A stretch of DNA of 64,000 bases. Source: Heterodera schachtii (lineage: Eukaryota > Nematoda > Chromadorea > Rhabditida > Heteroderidae). Shown here piece after piece: positions 60,901 to 64,000 of this stretch. Each line of letters begins with the position of its first letter. The stretch's first letter is position 1. The notes beneath the pieces are model-generated. The model did not search any database and had not been told where the DNA came from. It saw only the letters and a program-made list of their open reading frames with translations. The stretch covers positions 3,222,268-3,286,267 of the forward strand of contig SIJG01000007.1 in NCBI GenBank assembly GCA_023374025.1, in the 5' to 3' direction. The translations under genes were made by a program, and so were the position numbers.

Positions 60901-63900
60901 TAATTTTATGATTTTCATTTTATATTATTTTAAAATTTAATGTTATTTCATCGAATTTGTGACAATTATATTGAAAATTTCAAAGTGACGCTTTTATTTT
61001 TAAATCGAATTTAATTAAATATAAAAAATATATAAATTAAAAATTTTATAGCCTAATATCATTTAAACTTTTATTTTTAAATTAAAAACAAGTAAAAAAT
61101 TTTCCAAAAAAGTAACAAAAAAATACTTATTCTTTTCGGTAAAGTAATAAATGTATATTTTGCATAAGTTTTTATTTGTTGTTATATTTTATTCTTAATT
61201 CATTCTTAGAACAATAATTTTAATGTTTATTTTAAATGTTAGATTAGATCGGACACAGAAGCAATTAAAAATTTTAATTTTATCATTTTTTCATTTAGAT
61301 AATTAATTTGATGTATAATTTCAATTTAATTTAGATTTTTATGTCCTCATTAATTACGATAGTTTTTGAAGAATTTTAATTGTTTGAATTCATATTTTAT
61401 AAAAAAAATTTTTCCACGTCACTCACACGAATTTCCTGTTTCTGCAGCAGGCATACAATAAAAAAAAATTGTAAATATAATTTAAATTTCTTTTATTTAA
61501 GTATATGTATAAATTAAATTCTAATTATAATTTTCTAATGATGATTTTTGCACATTCATTAAGAAATACATATATATTTATTAATCCATTAAATCTTTTA
61601 TTTTTAAATAATATAATCTATTTTTTTTAAATATTTGTTCAAATTTACGGTCTTTTACTTTAAATAATCTGTATTAATTTTATGTAAAACAATTTTTATT
61701 TAATTATTCTTGCATAATTTTTTGTGCACTTTCTTATTTAATTCTCAATTTTTACCCAATTCCTGCTTTTTCGTCATTCTCAAATTTTTATGAGTTTCCA
61801 AGCAAACATGCCAAAAAACTGAAATTTTCGCACTAATTTTTGTTTTTATGTTCGAAAATTAAACAAACATATTCAAATCAGTTTTTCAGGTCGCATACAA
61901 AAAATTTTACAAGATGGTTTTAAAGGCCATTTTTGAAAACGATACTTTATTATTGATTACATTAAGTTTCTTCTTACTTTTTATAATTATCATTATATGA
62001 AAAATACATAAAAAGAAAATTTTATTCTTTAAAATTAGTATCAATATGAATTATTATAATTATTTAATTTCAATTTAATTCGACTGCGTAGTTTTCTGCC
62101 GTCGGCGCGGTAGTGGCGCCTTTTATATTAATAAAGGTATTTTATTTGTTTGTTATTACTTTTTTTCTTGCAAATGTGTAAACAAATTAATATTTTAAAA
62201 ATGTAAAAAATTGTTTTTAAAATGTTAAATATTGATTATTTTATAATTATTTTCCTTTATCCCATGTTTGAATTTTGACAATTTATCGACCTTGTATTTA
62301 AAAATATGATGTTTTAAATTAAAATTGAATTTTCATTAATAAGTTGGAATATAAGTAGGGTTATGTATAATGCTCACAAAAATTGTTTATTTTCTTGATA
62401 TTTAAATTTTATTTGTTAAATAATATATAATAATTTAGCTCAAAACGTAATGTAGGAAGCTCTACTATCCTGTAATATATTAGAAAATTAATAATTCTAA
62501 GTTTAAGCTAAATTATATGGACATTTAGCAAATAAATAAAAATATAATTACATTTAATTATTTCAATCATTGTTATTTTTGTGACTTCGTCCTAGCAACA
62601 GTTATATTTCAAATGAATGTTGCCATGAAGCGCAGAAACATTTCAAGACAAAGAAAAAAAGATTTTATTTAGAGATTTTATTTTTTTACATTTCATTTAT
62701 TGCCTAAAATTAATTTTTTTTTTAATTTTTACATTCGCAAAATTATCTTTACTCTAAATATTTCTGAGTTAATTTTAAAAAAATTTTAAATGATAAAAAT
62801 GTAGAAAATTTTAATACATGAACTTAATCCAAAAAATTGTAAAAAATCCGAATACATTTTAAATAATTAATGTTTTAAACTATCTTTATTAATTATTTTA
62901 AAAAGAATAAAAAATTAAGCTTTAAAGAATTAAAATGGCATCATTAAATTAATAATTAATTAATTAATAAAAGAAAATTAATTGTTTGTTCCTAATTTTT
63001 TTTCAAAATAATTTATTACTTTGATTAAATTTCTTTTATTAAAAATATTCAAAAAAATAATTTGCCCTTTAGAAAACACGATTGCCATAAATCGAGAAAT
63101 TCTTCACTAAGAAAAAAATCTCTAAAAGAATGGGAAAATAAATTATTCAAAAATTATCAACCTTTTATTAACCTTTTTTTCTTCTGCATTTAAAGACAAA
63201 TATTTTTGGAAAATATTTTACATATTAATTAGAAAAAAATAGAAAGCCATTTTTATTATTTTATTTCTCATGCTTTATAACCCTAAAACATTTTTCCCTT
63301 TAATTAAAAAACCCAAATTGTGATTCCAATTCCACGTGAAATTTTCAGAGGAAAAAGATATTAAATTAATTAGTTTATACAATTATGCTAATTAATAAAT
63401 ATGGTAAAAATGAATCATTATTATTAACACAAATACCATTCAAAATAATTTAACAAGAAGCAAGAATTTAATTTTGGGAAATGGACAGATATCATTATTG
63501 GTAACATGAAAAAAGACACAGTATTATCGTTTAAAAATAGATTTAATTAAAAAGATATCTTTAATATAAGATAATTTTATAAAATTTTCATTTATTTACT
63601 ATAGAAATGCAAAAAATTTACAATAATTACGTAGATATATAGACAGAAAATTGAATATATTTTATTTACTTGAATAAAAGCAATACAAGATTAACAATTT
63701 ATTTTTTTATTTATTAATATTTTTTGTACAAAAACTAATCTGATAATTAATTAATTATAAATGATAGATGAATCGGAGAAACAAATGGAAAGATATGTGA
63801 AATGAAATGAAAATATAAATAGAATAATATTTTTATTTAATTACCATAATAATAACTGTAAACCGTTTATTAAATTGTACAGAAATTTCGTAACTTAAAT

Positions 63901-64000
63901 TTATAGAAAAAGATTATAAAAAATATTATAAAATAAATTCATACGATTCACTAATGAAGATAATAGTAAAAATTAAATAAAATCCAATTCTTATTAATAT

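Larger units (their letters stand above)
56023..64000. other. AT-rich block, no gene seen; a few inverted repeats
   Basis: Nearly 8 kb without any convincing coding region, RNA gene or secreted-family copy. Features visible: an inverted-repeat element (57058-57224), a degenerate relative (about 62433-62518), a tandem duplicate (57880-57956), and two short GC-rich hairpin-prone stretches (57548-57585 and 62087-62120). TTTA, TTAATT and AATAAT words dominate. Confidence 0.55.

Noticed and set aside
53443..64000. Mitochondrial or endosymbiont origin of the AT-rich block
   Set aside because: No rRNA, tRNA or organelle or bacterial protein frames; it contains Mutator-like and inverted-repeat elements instead.

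Overview
The window looks like nematode nuclear DNA. It is very AT-rich. One gene (4799-6302, minus) has seven exons and mostly short introns with TTTYAG-type acceptors. A degenerate TTAGGC-like minisatellite is present, and the left-end capsid gene belongs to a family that is common in nematode Polinton/Maverick elements. Two Ty3/Gypsy retrotransposons and several hAT-type elements fit a eukaryotic genome. A plant-parasitic tylenchid such as a root-knot nematode is plausible from the AT bias and the secreted lysine-rich proteins, but that is inference.

Left end (1-3.8 kb): a compact, intronless, virus-like cluster from a Polinton/Maverick (adintovirus-like) element. On the plus strand it reads minor virion/core protein, double-jelly-roll major capsid protein, small membrane protein, adenain-type maturation protease, and a stand-alone PAZ-domain protein. 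A complete two-repeat TATA-binding protein lies on the minus strand, its stop overlapping the PAZ gene tail to tail. Polymerase B, integrase and packaging ATPase are not in view and may lie left of the window. The PAZ protein (possible small-RNA decoy) and the TBP (possible transcription takeover) are the most unusual finds.

3.8-6.5 kb: an AT satellite, then a spliced host-type gene encoding a chromodomain joined to an Ig-like domain.

7-51 kb: a dispersed array of a secreted protein family with about 23 copies, of which seven are intact. Each intact protein has a signal peptide, a conserved KSFxEIFGEKWEEK block and three successive helix-turn-helix modules, is very lysine-rich, and comes from a single exon. 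The rest are frameshifted, internally deleted or reduced to ends. Two classes of conserved 5' flank and two types of C-terminal module occur in mixed combinations, which suggests shuffling or gene conversion. The array is interrupted by two Ty3/Gypsy elements (25120-30278 minus, with apparently identical LTRs; 37422-41418 plus, with a 5-bp target duplication), four hAT-like elements with 8-bp target duplications, a foldback element, three tRNA-like sequences and many duplicated flanks.

50.8-52.5 kb: a satellite of about 336 bp running into an 890-base gap. 53.4-64 kb: an extremely AT-rich block with no convincing gene, holding a few inverted-repeat elements. It differs enough from the left part that the join across the gap is worth testing.
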